Origin: Morchella semilibera
Taxonomy: Eukaryota; Ascomycota; Pezizomycetes; Pezizales; Morchellaceae
Direction: 5' to 3'
NCBI GenBank assembly: GCA_009192285.1
Contig: CM018607.1
Location: 1,239,736 to 1,303,735 of the forward strand
Length of the DNA stretch: 64,000 bases
A program made the translations under genes and the position numbers. Below the pieces are notes generated by a model, which was given only the letters and a program-made list of their open reading frames with translations, did no database searches and was not told the DNA's origin. Of this stretch, positions 34,868-46,811 are shown in pieces. The first letter of the stretch is position 1, and each line of letters starts with the position of its first letter.

Positions 34868-37719
34868 TACCTGTAAAATTACCAGTAAAGTTACTAACTT
34901 ATAAAAGGTGATATTTTTCTAAATATCTGTCCAGAGTCAATTAGATTGTATCAAAACAACAGCATAGTAGTTATAAATGATCCCTAGCTGTCAAATAACC
35001 TAGGCTTCTGATATAGAAATCTTTTAAAGAATATTTTCCCCACAAAATTAGGGGTTTTGGGCCTAGGAAATTAAACGTGTATGTAATGTTGTCCAATCTC
35101 CCCATCTACACATCTACTGGTCCACTTATACATGACTTTTCCCACTGAGGTTTACGCTTTTACATAATCCATACAAAGGGCTATTAGATCCTAAGCTTAA
35201 TTATTTAAAGTTAGTAAACGACGTTGTATACATGTAGGTCACGTAGCAGCGAGCATTGCAGCTGTGAGCTACTGCCAAGCCTCATGAAAGGTCACTCGGC
35301 TATATTTACGGCTATTTCCCCTAACCCTATCCTCCGGTGAACGCCCAACCCCCCACTTTTAATTACATGATTATAAAGATGTTTTAATTTCCGTTAACTT
35401 CCCTTACGGACAACCCGCGGCCCAAAATACTGCTGATCAGGAAATTTGTCATTATCTTTGTTTATTTGCTAGCATCAGCAGTATCTAAACATTCGATGAC
35501 CGGAAGCTTACGCGGGAGGAAACACTCTACACTTACAAGTATGATCCTACACTAAAATAATTGCTCAAGAAATCCCCACTTATCTCAGAAATAGAAGTGG
35601 CGCATTCCTTGGTTATATCTCACCACTAAATTATCAGCAGCGAATCAAGTGTAACAGGTCGGCTATATAGAGCTTATATATATATATATTCATGGCATTT
35701 GTTTACAAGTTAACATGAGACGATTGTGGCTGTGGAGATCATTACATGTAGGTTATATACAAATGCGGGACGGTGTTGGACCTCCCATGTTTGGAAATAT
35801 ACAATAGGGTTCTGCGATCGTATCGAAAAAATGTTTCACTCCTGCATGCATCGAAAACAACAGGTCTAGCAGGAAGGATGTCACTGAAAATCATCGCTAC
35901 ACCTTCATGGCATGATATCTAGTAGATCTGAAGCTTAACTAAATCACGTACCACCCTTGTAGTTTCAATGAGTCCTATTATCAAAAATACAAGAGGAAAA
36001 AAAATCTCTCAATATTTTCTTATGATGATCTAGTGCAGGGGGGAACCATTGATCGTGGATCCCTACTACAATCCTTTTGTTAGGAATCCTAGCTATCATC
36101 ACGTGTCACCATTACTAACCCCCCTTCCTAGACTCTGCCTGCCATTAATTGCAACCCGGGGATATGATCGTTACCGAGTCACGCACGATATACCTAGCTC
36201 GCCATGTGCATGTATGATTCACACACTCACTCTATTTCCCAATCCTAATTTTAAAAAGTAGCTCACGGGGAGCGTAGGGAGTAGTGTCACCTACTGTAGT
36301 TTAGAACTAGCGAAACGGGGATCTCCGGGGTGCTGAGCACGGATGACCCCTGCTCTACCCGGTGGGTAAGTAGGGTAGCGAGCTGCCCATCCATATAAAA
36401 ACATTTGTAAACGACGGCTCGGCAATCAGTAACCGATGGGCTAGCGAATCAAATCCCTTTTGAAATGCAGGGGCCCGGGACAATGTATTTGACTGTGAGC
36501 AAAACGCAGTCAGTAACGGCATGCATCGTCACCCTTCTTTTGGGGATACAGATACATGTATATCAGATGAGGGCCTCGGTGACAGCCGGTAACTCCACCC
36601 CTGTAATGTCATAAGTAATGGTATGCAATGGTATTGCAGTAACAGCAGAAAAGGGGCAGTAATTACTTTGACGCTTGTAGGCTGGGCTGGGCTGGATTGG
36701 ACTGGAATGGAATAGACCTGGTAGACTGCATATATTCACCAAATATGGAATTTATGCAATTCTTCGACCTAGGTATATGAACGCATATTTGACTATTCCA
36801 AAAGCGTCACGGTGCTACGATTATTCGAAACTGGATACAAATTCCGTACCGAAATTTAAATATATTGCTATATTCAACTAAAGGGGATGAATACCATATA
36901 GCCTAAATGTATTCTATTGTTATATCATCATCAAATACGCTAACAATTTGACCAGACTTGTTAGTGCCATATTACCAAGGTCTCGAAATCCAATTTTAAG
37001 CACAATACCTTGAACGAACGAGACCATGCAGTAAATAAATAATCATGGATCCATGGTCACGGCCGAAACAAACCGGGCCTCTTTTCGCCTTTATCTCCTT
37101 ACTCCCTACTGCCAATTCTCAGAATATATGCGCATATGCATAAACAGTAGTATAGCACTAGCTCATATACCTCAAAACGCTATGCAATATACGTCGTGAC
37201 AGAAAAGCTTCACCGCGTGACTTCGACCTTGTTATAGGTCACATAACTACATGTAGATCTAGTTGCAAAAGGGAAAAAAGGCCATGGAAAGCCATTTACA
37301 CAAGGAATATACCTTAATCTGCCCTAGATAATACCCGGCAAGGCATTCTTTTTTTAAATTAATACCACGTACCAGCGTGTTTAAGCAACGATTATTCAAA
37401 TTGCCATCACCACAGTGGGAAGACAGCTAGATAGTGAATACACACCGCCTAATTATGTAGGAACCTAACGAACTATCAATCAATCAATGTGCGAACCTAG
37501 GCTCTTTCCCAGCCCTCCTACCGAGAATAGCAAGCTGTCCGTATGGTACGAGACTAGCAGGATAACGTTCAAGAATTTTATAATTTAAGGCGTTCGTCTA
37601 ATTACGCCAAGCCACAAAGTGTAGGGCCTTAAGCCGACGAATCGATGACATGCATATATATATCAGAAAATTTGAGTTATGGTGATAATTCATGACCAAT
37701 TAGCTGCCCTTGAAGCCTA
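34868..37719. other. Gene-free AT-rich stretch
   Basis: No gene or clear element recognised. It includes TACATGTA near 35229, 35744, 36552 and 37246, and a TATATATATA run near 35677. Confidence 0.5.
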
Positions 37720-38050
37720 TAGAGCGGTAAATGTGCCAAAAGTAATTTTACCACCGGCGGTATAAGCACTGAATTTCAGTCCTTGTGCCAATACAAATGC
37801 TGAATTTCAATCTTTATGCTGCGCTATACTATATTAATTAGTGCAAATACTTATGAAGGTTTCCCGCCGGTGGTGGTAAGATGCTTGCCACACGATTGGA
37901 CTCATAGATTGGCATTATATAGCCCTTTTTGGCCAAAGGTTCTGTGCTTTTATCCATTTTAAGGTATAAATATTGGTATTGTTCTCACCACCGGTGGTAA
38001 AATAATTTACCATCGTTGGTAATATTACTCTTGACACATTTACCGCACCA
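37720..38050. mobile_element. Non-autonomous element with ~44-bp terminal inverted repeats
   Basis: The ends TAGAGCGGTAAATGTG and its reverse-complement partner TGGTGCGGTAAATGTG extend as ~44-bp imperfect inverted repeats. Interior to them the palindrome ACCACCGGTGGT and variants occur at about 37749, 37869, 37987 and 38011. TA lies at both edges, and GAAGCC occurs just outside each edge, so the target duplication could be TA or a longer 6-bp GAAGCC repeat. There is no coding capacity. Confidence 0.78.
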
Positions 38051-38241
38051 TAGAAGCCAGGCTTTTCAATAGAATACTCAATTGTTTTACTTCCTTATAT
38101 AGATAATTCATTGGCCCCCGCCTCCCCCCCCCCCCCCCGCCCCACACACACATCTAGCCGCCATGCGCCACCACCCAAACAGAGAAAACACTCTATTCAT
38201 CCATATTTTGGCCCAGTTCATCTTCTCTCCGATCTTATATA

Positions 38242-38840
38242 TGTGTTCTGTCCGGGCGGCGAAGCGCCCCACACCCCGTGGAGAGAGCGCCCCGGTCAGG
38301 TTGACCTGCCCGAGGAGTATATACAATACCCCACTCAGTCAACCTATCAATCATGAAGCTATTCTGTTCATGGGGTTCAAGAGAAGTGCACTACTAAAAT
38401 ATGCCTGGCAATACCTAAGAGTATCGTCATTTATTAATACAGTATTATTCCCCAATGCCGGCTTACAAATTTAATTGGGTATTCATCACGAAATTCCGTA
38501 GCCCTATGGTAATTTCACATTCTTCATACTGAAGCCACCCCATACTCAATAGTTCTTATCCCCTAGGGTGTTGTGAGCCTTTTCCTGCCAACAGAAAGAT
38601 CCGCCTGCCAGTGTATCAATATATGACTTATGAAGAAGTTTAGTAGACATTGATACTTTAATATACCTTTTTGTGTTCTGTTTGTGTTTAGCGATACTTA
38701 ACCCTAAACCCTTAACCTTTGTGAGCCATGTCCCCTCTCCCAGAGTCTGTACTCTTCACGAACCAGTCAACCTGCAGCAACCTGGCTGGGGCGCCCTCTT
38801 CACGGAATGGAAAACTTCGCCGCCCGGACAGAACATTTGC
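38242..38840. repeat. Pair of ~75-bp inverted copies
   Basis: 38242-38320 and 38760-38840 are reverse complements with scattered differences, sharing TGTTCTGTCCGGGCGGCGAA and GGCGCCCC-GG-CAGGTTG blocks. They are about 440 bp apart. The sequence between has no gene. Confidence 0.72.
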
Positions 38841-41800
38841 ATACTTGTATGCACGCAGTGAGACCAGCATAGCGATGCGGGAGCGGGTACCAAAAGTGAC
38901 TCAAGTGTCGAGGGTGAATAACCCTACATACGCGCAGTTGATCTTTCAGCTGAACTTTTTTCACAGTGCGCACGTGAAGGCACCGAGTGATTATGTATGA
39001 TATCACCTGAAATGGCACTTTCATGCGCGCTTAGCGTGGTTGCCGCCTGACCTCCTGCACTGAGAGAAAAACAAGTTTTTCATAAACCCGGCCTTGCACT
39101 TTATGGGTTTTGCACTTCAACCAGCGCACATGCACGCTAGCGCTGGCGGGTAGAGATTTGTTGACCTATCTAATCCACCGTTTAAGCGCCTTCAGAACAT
39201 GGGGACTCAAAATCATAGGTCGCTTAGGCAGCGTCAAAGCATGTAGAGTAAGTGAGACTCGTATGATCATAAAAGCTAGCAAGCACCACACCCTCAGCTC
39301 CAATATTACCAGCTGCAAGGGAAGGAGAGGCCCCCATCCAAAATAAAAAAGATTCTCCCATCAATCAGGATCTTCAACTGAGGGCTCGTGTATTGTTGCA
39401 CATCGTTTCTGTTGTACTGGGATGTACATATGGGTTTCATGCAGGACTTCACACAGTAGGCATAGCCATGGACGATTGGAGGGGCTGCTTATCTGCGTCT
39501 CCCTCCCGCCTGAGCGTTTCTGGGACGTGCACGACGGTACCGTTGTTGGTAGTGGTGGTATAGTAAAGGACGGACCTTATGGAGGTGTTATGCCGGCCCT
39601 TCTACCCTTGCTAGTTAGCAAGCAAGGCATTTCGTCAAGGGTTAGTACAATATATCCCTCGATGAGGAGTAGAGGAGACAGAACATTAGCCTTTACCGAG
39701 GATCCTGGCCGATCGAAATTTCGTATGGGTATTGTAATGGGAACCACACACGTATCCGACGATGCCAGAGAAAGGGGCAATAGAGAAGGAGGGGAGAAAC
39801 GGATTTTCGGGACCTGTCTAATCTAGATGGATAACTAGATCTGTAGGATTCGGACAAGTGAGAGTCAAGGGTTCTTGTTTGCCATGTAGTTATCCGGGCC
39901 GGGAAAAAGACGAAACTGCATGTAGTTAACTATAGCATTACAACTTGAGATCATTAACTACTAGAGTACTTAGCTTTCCATCTCGGGCCGAAATTGTTTA
40001 TAATATTCCGAACAAGAAAAAAAAGAAGACTCACCTACATAGCGGGGCCCCGCTAGTTAGCTAGAAAACACTGTCTCTAAGCACCTGTCCCAAGTGGCGA
40101 TGTTCCACGACGAACCGTGTACTCTAGACTAAGCAAATCTTAGCTACCGGAACCTCCCCCTGCCATGTTCGTGAGGTCAATCTTTTAAATTCCATAATAT
40201 AACAAAATCTCAAGCCACGTTGTGAGATTTTTAGCTCTTTGGACTGGTCCCTGGCAGTGCTTGTCGGCGTTAATAGGCTCACCCGACAGTGCAAAGTTCA
40301 CTTTTTTCTTTAATTCTACTCTCCCATCATCCCAGTTGGGGGCCTAGCTGACCTTGCCCCCACGTATGGCCACTCTCGATAAACAACTCCCCATCTTTTT
40401 GCCCCTTTTGATCGGCCTTCGGCGACAGCCCCCACTTGCTCGCCCCCCGCCAGATAATCACGAACAGAAACCACCCCACAAGTTAAAGGACGGGTATCTT
40501 CCAAAAGCGTCATAAGTAGCTGCAATATCGCCGTACCTACATTATAGGCGCCAAGTCTCATTTAGTAAAATGCACCTTAAGCCGAACGCATAAACGAAAG
40601 TAAGAAAAAGAGGGGTATAAACCTCATCAATCATAACTAGGTATCCATCTACGATAGATATGGAGATGAATCAGATCATAGCCGAGGGAGCTATTCTGTC
40701 ACATTATTTTCGGGAGGGGGAACGGGGGGAGGGGGGCGCACATGTCCGGCTTGCCCGAAGAGAGAGAGAGAAAAATCCCGGGGCTCTGGGTGCTGCGATT
40801 GATCATCAAAAGAGGGAAACCAAGTTTGACTGAGTACATGTAAGTATGTAGCCAGATTGCGTACGAATCCCGCCAGCTATGCTTTAGCGCCTGGGAATCG
40901 AAGTACCTATAACTCGGTACTGTGCTTACATGTACCTGTATATACGTATAAAAAACTCCCACAGCAATTGCCTTACAAATGGGTGTCTCAGCCAGGCCCT
41001 TTTTCCAGATCTAATCCGTCCGGGGCCACTGATTACGGCTGACCTTCTCTCAAAGAAGAAATGTTTATAGTCTGGAGATACAAACAGTAAACTCATGGAG
41101 GTTTTCGTAATAATTTAGGTCAGCGTTGACAACTGTTGGTTTAAAATCCCTGACGGTCATCAGCAGGGAAACACCATCACCTCGTGAGCGAATGTACTGT
41201 TTGATGAGCGCGCTGATTAAGGTATGTAAGTAGACACCCTAACGGTTACATGTAGTTATCAGGGCTATAAAGTTTTCTAGTCCAGTCATTTCACTTCTAT
41301 TACTTCCCCAGGGATGACATGGTTAACCCTGACTTCACATATGCGGTTCGATCCTCAGCCCCAAATACAAGCAAAGAGCACATCCAGCCTTCCCCTCCTC
41401 TAGGTGCCTACACAGGTCAGAGGAGGGACTCACCTCCTTCCCCCCAGCCAGTGGCACGAAATAAGAAACGCAGCTCGGTACCAAAATAACACAATGCATG
41501 ATTCCAGAAGGACCTCATTCCAGCGAACCAAGAGAGCCCTCGATATTACTTTTTTGCCTTTTGCCTAGCTAGGTACACGTTCTGGGAAGGTGTCTCAACG
41601 GCTCCCCCGGTGAGAACTTTATTAGCAGCCCCAATAGTGCAGGGTGCATGATGCAGCCCTGCAGGAGGCTCTTTTACGAAGCGAGCGGGGGGAGGATGAT
41701 CAAAAACGCTAGCTAGTGGGCTAGCGAAAAAGAAAAATGAAATGACGGTAGGTTTTTTTTTTTTTTTCCTTCCTTTTTTCCCCTTCCTTTTCGTGGTGAT

Positions 41801-42701
41801 CGATGGATAGATAGGATTGTGGGGCGAAACTGATCTGTTCACGGAGTCCGGCGAGGTATGCGAGAAATTGATCTCGGGGCTAACTCGGCTTGATCGTGAG
41901 TTGGCTTCTTCCGCTTCATTTTTATATTTGATTTGGTGAGACGGTCCGTTAGAATGGGTACATGTGTAATTGCATCTTACTCTACCTTGCCTGTCTTGTC
42001 CAGTATGAATGTAGGTGAGTACCTTACAGAATCTCTTACATCACCTGCTAGCAGCAAGTCATTAATTCCAGATCGGGAGGGGTTCAAGTGAAAGGGGTGA
42101 AAAAAATCTTTTTTTCTCTCGCAATTTCAACACTCCAGAGACAGGATGAAGGCATGGCATGTGCTCTCCTACAACAAGCAGCTGCCTAGTACGGGTCGCC
42201 TAGAGTAAGCTTCCCAAAAGCCCTATGATACTCGAGGCCCTGCCGCCAATAAGATGATGTGTCTTTCTCGGTCTAGCTCGGCATGTATGTAAGACTACAA
42301 CTCCCAGCCTAGACTACAGATCACAACTGGGGGGTAGCGGAAGCTGCCAACGCCGACGAACGGCAAGAAATAAAGGATGATGATGAATGAGGCTCTTCCT
42401 GTCTGTCTGTCATATGTGCCATACACATGTCTATCTGCAGAGCATTTATTGTCACGAGGCGGCACAGGTAGGCTATTGAAGATCTATCTGGTTCTGAATC
42501 TGACCCTGAACCTGATTCTGATTCACAGTGGGCAGCTTGTTGTCCCCTTAAGACCTCGAGTGCCCAGAGATCCCTGCTGCCCAACTACTTTAGAGTCCAA
42601 GAATTACTCTAGATCTATAGTTTCATGCATGAGTACATAGAGCACATGTACCTACCTGCTTGCTGGCTGGCTGGCCATCAGAGAAAGACAGAGAGTCATC
42701 C

Positions 42702-42732
42702 TTCCCTTCCCCTTCCCCTTCCCCTTCCCCCT
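42702..42732. repeat. (CCCCTT)n microsatellite
   Basis: About five tandem CCCCTT/CCCTTC units in a pyrimidine-rich tract. Confidence 0.85.
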
Positions 42733-44237
42733 TCGTTCCCTCTAATTCCTTTAGCCCCCTCTAGGCCCCCCCAAATAACTTCAACCGCGTTCTCGAACTA
42801 CATACTTACATGTACCTACTACTCCCTCCACATGGCAGCTCCAACGTCCAGGCACCCATCTATGTATGGTATGTATGTGTATGCAGGTATGTAGGGTAAT
42901 GTACATGTATGTACTTGCTCTACCTAAACCCACCCAACCGGCCCATATGGCTGCCCTGTAATCTCGTTCCGATCCACGCAGTAAGTCGGTCGTAAAATGA
43001 ACATACTCTAGCTACGGTAGTTCGTCCAAACCGAAGCTCCAACTAACCGCGGTAGTTTGCCCCCCTCCCTCCCTCCCTCTTTTCACAGACGCCTCTCTCT
43101 CTTTCTACCCCCTATGTATGTAAGAGTGTATTTACGTTGCCCATCGGACAAAAAGTGATCTTTTTTTCTTCTTTGCTTTTCAGGGCGCTTGCCAGCCCGT
43201 ACAACCGCGCCTAGAACGCCCGTATCTGCGCCTGAGACAGGCAGGATACGTGGAAACAAAATAAAAGAAAACCCTTAGAGCCCATAGGAGAACAAAATAA
43301 CGTGGGCTGGATTTGCGCTAGAAGAAAGTCCAGGTGCCGCCAAGATTTGATCCACCCCATCATGAACCAGCGCGGTTGTGGCTGCGGCGAGCCCGCTTGG
43401 CCCCGACGGCGTTGTATCGTTTCGATCACGGGTGTGTTGGGTGTGTGCACACTTCGCACACTTCGGGGAATATTCGGAAGCTATACGATAGTGTCGATGG
43501 GGGGGGGGGGGGGGTGTGAGATTAGAGATTAAACCAAAACAGGATCTTTCCCTTGTCTTCAGTATTAGTGAGAGAGATATCACTTTTCCTTTTTTTTTTT
43601 TTTATCGGAGAAGAAGCCGATGGTTTCTTTTTTGAGGATTATCTAGATAAGTGTTTTCCCCCGTTTCCATCATGACAGTTGTAGCAGTGATAAATCTGCC
43701 CTCCTCCTACTCCTACTGCCCCCCCTCCTCCCCCTCCAAAATGAGATCCAACGCCTACATAGTAAAAAAAAAAAAAGGAACAGAACGATAGACCCGCCGT
43801 AAGCGAAGTGACAAAAAACCGACCCATCCCGGCCCCCATAACCTGAATTTTTTTTTCTCCAAACTAAACAAAGGAAAGAAAAAGACAGATCTTATAAGAA
43901 AGATACATGTAGCTATAAACACACAAATTTTTTTTTTGAAAAAAAGCACCCGCACCTGCTTGTCAAGCAAGCAGATTGGCAGGACAGAAGAAGTAAAATA
44001 GTAGTCGTAGAAACGAACGTAAAAACAATGATGCCGGCCATATAATATAAACAAAATCAGATCCCAAACCCAGTTAAAGGAAAACGCAAGAAAAATGCAC
44101 CAGGCCCTCTATGATACGATACTCCCTGTAATCGCCCAGCAGAAAGAAAGACAAAATGACACCCAATGGTATATATAAAACAGAAAATAGACAAAAGAAA
44201 TTAGACACTAAGAAAGGAAAAGGAAAAGGAGAGTTCA

Positions 44238-45562
44238 TCACCACATGGTGGTGGCAGCTTTCTGGATAGGAACGATGTCAGAAAGCGGCGGGAGGTGTGA
44301 AGACATGCCGTTGTCGTAGTGGTTTGGTCGCATCTGCGAGTCGTAGCCCATGCCTGCTGAGAAAGCTTCTTCCCGCTGCTGCTGCTGCTGCTGCTGCTGC
44401 ATTGTAGTGTAGAAGCTGAGTGCTTGCGAGTTCCACACGATTGGCTTGTTCTTGTTTGCTCTGGACGCGATGTCGACTCTCTTCGGGCAACCATCATCCT
44501 CGTGTCTAGTAGAAAGATGTTAGAAAATTGACTTCTATGAGCTATAGAGCTTCCGCGCGTCCTTACCTTCTAAGAGTGTCCTTGCGGGCAAACATGTTGT
44601 TGCAGAGCTCACATCGGAATTTCTTCTCCTTTGCGTGGACCTAAGAAATCACTATTAGCTACTGTATCTCAACCCTCGAATCTGGTAATAAAGGAACTTA
44701 CACAAGCCTGGTGCCTAGTCAAGTCCGTCCTCCTTACGAATGCCTTCTTGCAGTCCTCAACTCTGCACACATGGGGTCTTGGCCTGTCCGGGTCGTGGGT
44801 CTCCAAGTGCGCGTTGTAGTTCCATATCCTTGAGAAATACTTTCCGCATTTGTTGCAATGGAAATTTGCCTCGCTGGGGTCCGTTAAGCGTCTCTTCTTC
44901 CTGTCCCTCGGCGCGCCTGATGGGGCCGGAGAGCCCTCATAATGGCTGTGCATGTCTACCACTGATGAGATATCCGCACTTCTGGCCCTTTTAATGGTAC
45001 GGATGCCTAAGCCATGGTCCTGAAATTCGTGGTCATCCATAAATCCGCTTCCCATTACCGGCATGTTATGGGGGTCCTCGGCGCGAAGAATGTCCTCCAA
45101 AAAGAGCGGTGGGGGAGATGCGGTGCCGGCATGGCCCTGGAGCATGTTGGTATCGTTTGACATCCAGATTCCAGGGAGACTAGGGTCCATTGGGAGCTTG
45201 TCCTGTGGGTCCTGTGGGTATTGGTGGTTCATGGGAGACATGAGTCCTTCTGAAGCTGGAGGTGACAGAGGGGAGTTTGAGCGGTGGTGATGGTGTTGAT
45301 GATGGCTATGGTAGTTATCTGATTGCATATGGGTGAAGGAATGCTCCTGTTGGGGAGGAGATGGTAATGAGTGGTGAGGCCGGAGATGGTCGTGTAGTGA
45401 CCGCTGGGGGAGAGATGGAGAAACTGAGTGTATGCTTCTGGGATGAGACTGGTCTCTTGTACTTCTTGACCAAGAATCCTGAGACATTGGAGGAGTGTGG
45501 TATCCCAGTGGTGATGATTGCTGAGTCGGTGTGTATGAATGGGGTGAAAGGTGGGAAGCCAT
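44238..45562 (-). CDS. C2H2 zinc-finger transcription factor
   Basis: Three exons (44702-45562, 44567-44640, 44238-44505) join in phase to 400 residues. The N-terminal ~215 residues are low-complexity (Ser, Pro, His, Gln; an HHQHHHH run), as in activation domains. A basic stretch, PRDRKKRRL, precedes three C2H2 fingers: FHCNKCGKYFSRIWNYNAHL, then HVCRVEDCKKAFVRRTDLTR (H-x4-H completed across intron 1) and FRCELCNNMFARKDTLRR (completed across intron 2 as HEDDGC). A poly-Gln run (8 Q) lies in the last exon, encoded by a CAG repeat. The target genes cannot be told. The 5' flank up to about 46.0 kb is long, as is common for regulators. Confidence 0.9.
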
Positions 45563-46811
45563 ATGTAATGTATGATATTTTATTCCTTTTTCTTTCCGTC
45601 TTATGCCTTTGAGGGGGTGGGAGGCTTGTTATGTAACTTTTAGTTGGTTCCTTGGCTTATAATGTTATATATTGCTTTTAGTAGCCAAAAAATAAGTGGA
45701 TGTGGTAGGTTGAAACTAGTTGTTGCTGCACAATTCACCGACTATTGAAGGGGAGGAATATGAGGAGGGCAAGTTATAGATATCGATGCTGAAGAAAGCT
45801 CTGAATATATCCCTATTGCAGGAAATAGCTATTGGAGTGGGAATCGTCGAGTTTTAAAGTTCGAGGCTCAACGGGATTATTGTGCGTGTGCTTCTTGTCA
45901 CTTGCTCTGGGGCGAAAAAAAAAAAAGAATGCGGGGAGAGTTCCATGGAGTCATTTTGTAGTTGAGCACCTACATACATACTGCAGACCCGTAAGGCAGA
46001 GGGGGGGGGGGGGGGAGAGACAAGGTGGGCTGGGTATCCTTAGTTCACCGGAACTCCCATGATGGGGTGGTATCGAGCCAGTCGGTAGTGAGTGGTCGTG
46101 CGGCGGGGTCCGCGAGCTACCTTTCCTTCCTTCCCAACCCTACCTACCTACTTACTTCCCTTCCCTACCCTACTACTACAACTACCCTACTAAAACCTAC
46201 AACTTACAACCCCCTCCCCTGCCATTACCCGCAGTGTTCTTGCACTCTCACACACCCGCTAATTTTTACCATGAGAACATTAGAGCCAGTACGGGTCAGG
46301 CACTGGGAGCCAGTGCTGCGACCTGGACCTGGCCCTCCCCCTCCTCTCCCAAAAAATTGTTGGTAGCTACATGTAGTAAGTATTGTACTGTGAGTGTGAG
46401 TGAGTTTTGGACCAAATAGCGCGGCGAATGTTTCGCGCCGGGCGTCAATGCAACCCCCCCAGGCGAGACCCACATGCACACGTTAGACTAAAATGCGGAC
46501 GATTCAAACCCGCATACCCCCCATCCGCTAGAGTAGCGAAGTAGAATATCACTGCAACACTCTGAATTCAGGTTTTCACTCGCTCACTCACTCACTCAAT
46601 CACTCAAACCCAGTTGTGTGTTATAAGTCATAATATGTATTTCTTGGTATCTCACTAACTACTGACAATCTTGATGTTTCTCGATAATTGCAACCCTCCC
46701 ACACACACACACACCCACATAAACCACACATTACATACACACGCATCCACCCACACCCACCCACACACGCCCACATACACACACACATCACCCAAATCGT
46801 ACCCAATGTAC
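45563..46811. other. Intergenic, upstream of zinc-finger gene
   Basis: It holds the promoter of the leftward zinc-finger gene and the 3' flank of the TRPY gene. A G run is at 46003-46015, a CA/CCCACA-rich tract at about 46698-46790 and one TACATGTA near 46368. Confidence 0.45.

Larger units (their letters stand above)
38051..44237. other. Gene-poor stretch
   Basis: No convincing gene in about 6 kb. It contains the large inverted repeat below, a (CCCCTT)n tract near 42702-42732, several TACATGTA copies (40837, 40928, 41248, 42808, 42901, 43905), and long homopolymers (T near 41754-41767, G near 43499-43514). Short frames are not supported. Confidence 0.45.

Noticed and set aside
41330-41390. 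GCGGTTCGATCCTC, a T-arm-like sequence
   Set aside because: No matching box A or acceptor stem upstream; at best a decayed Pol III-derived repeat.
46688-46800. CA/CCCACA-rich frames on both strands
   Set aside because: Simple-sequence DNA rather than coding.
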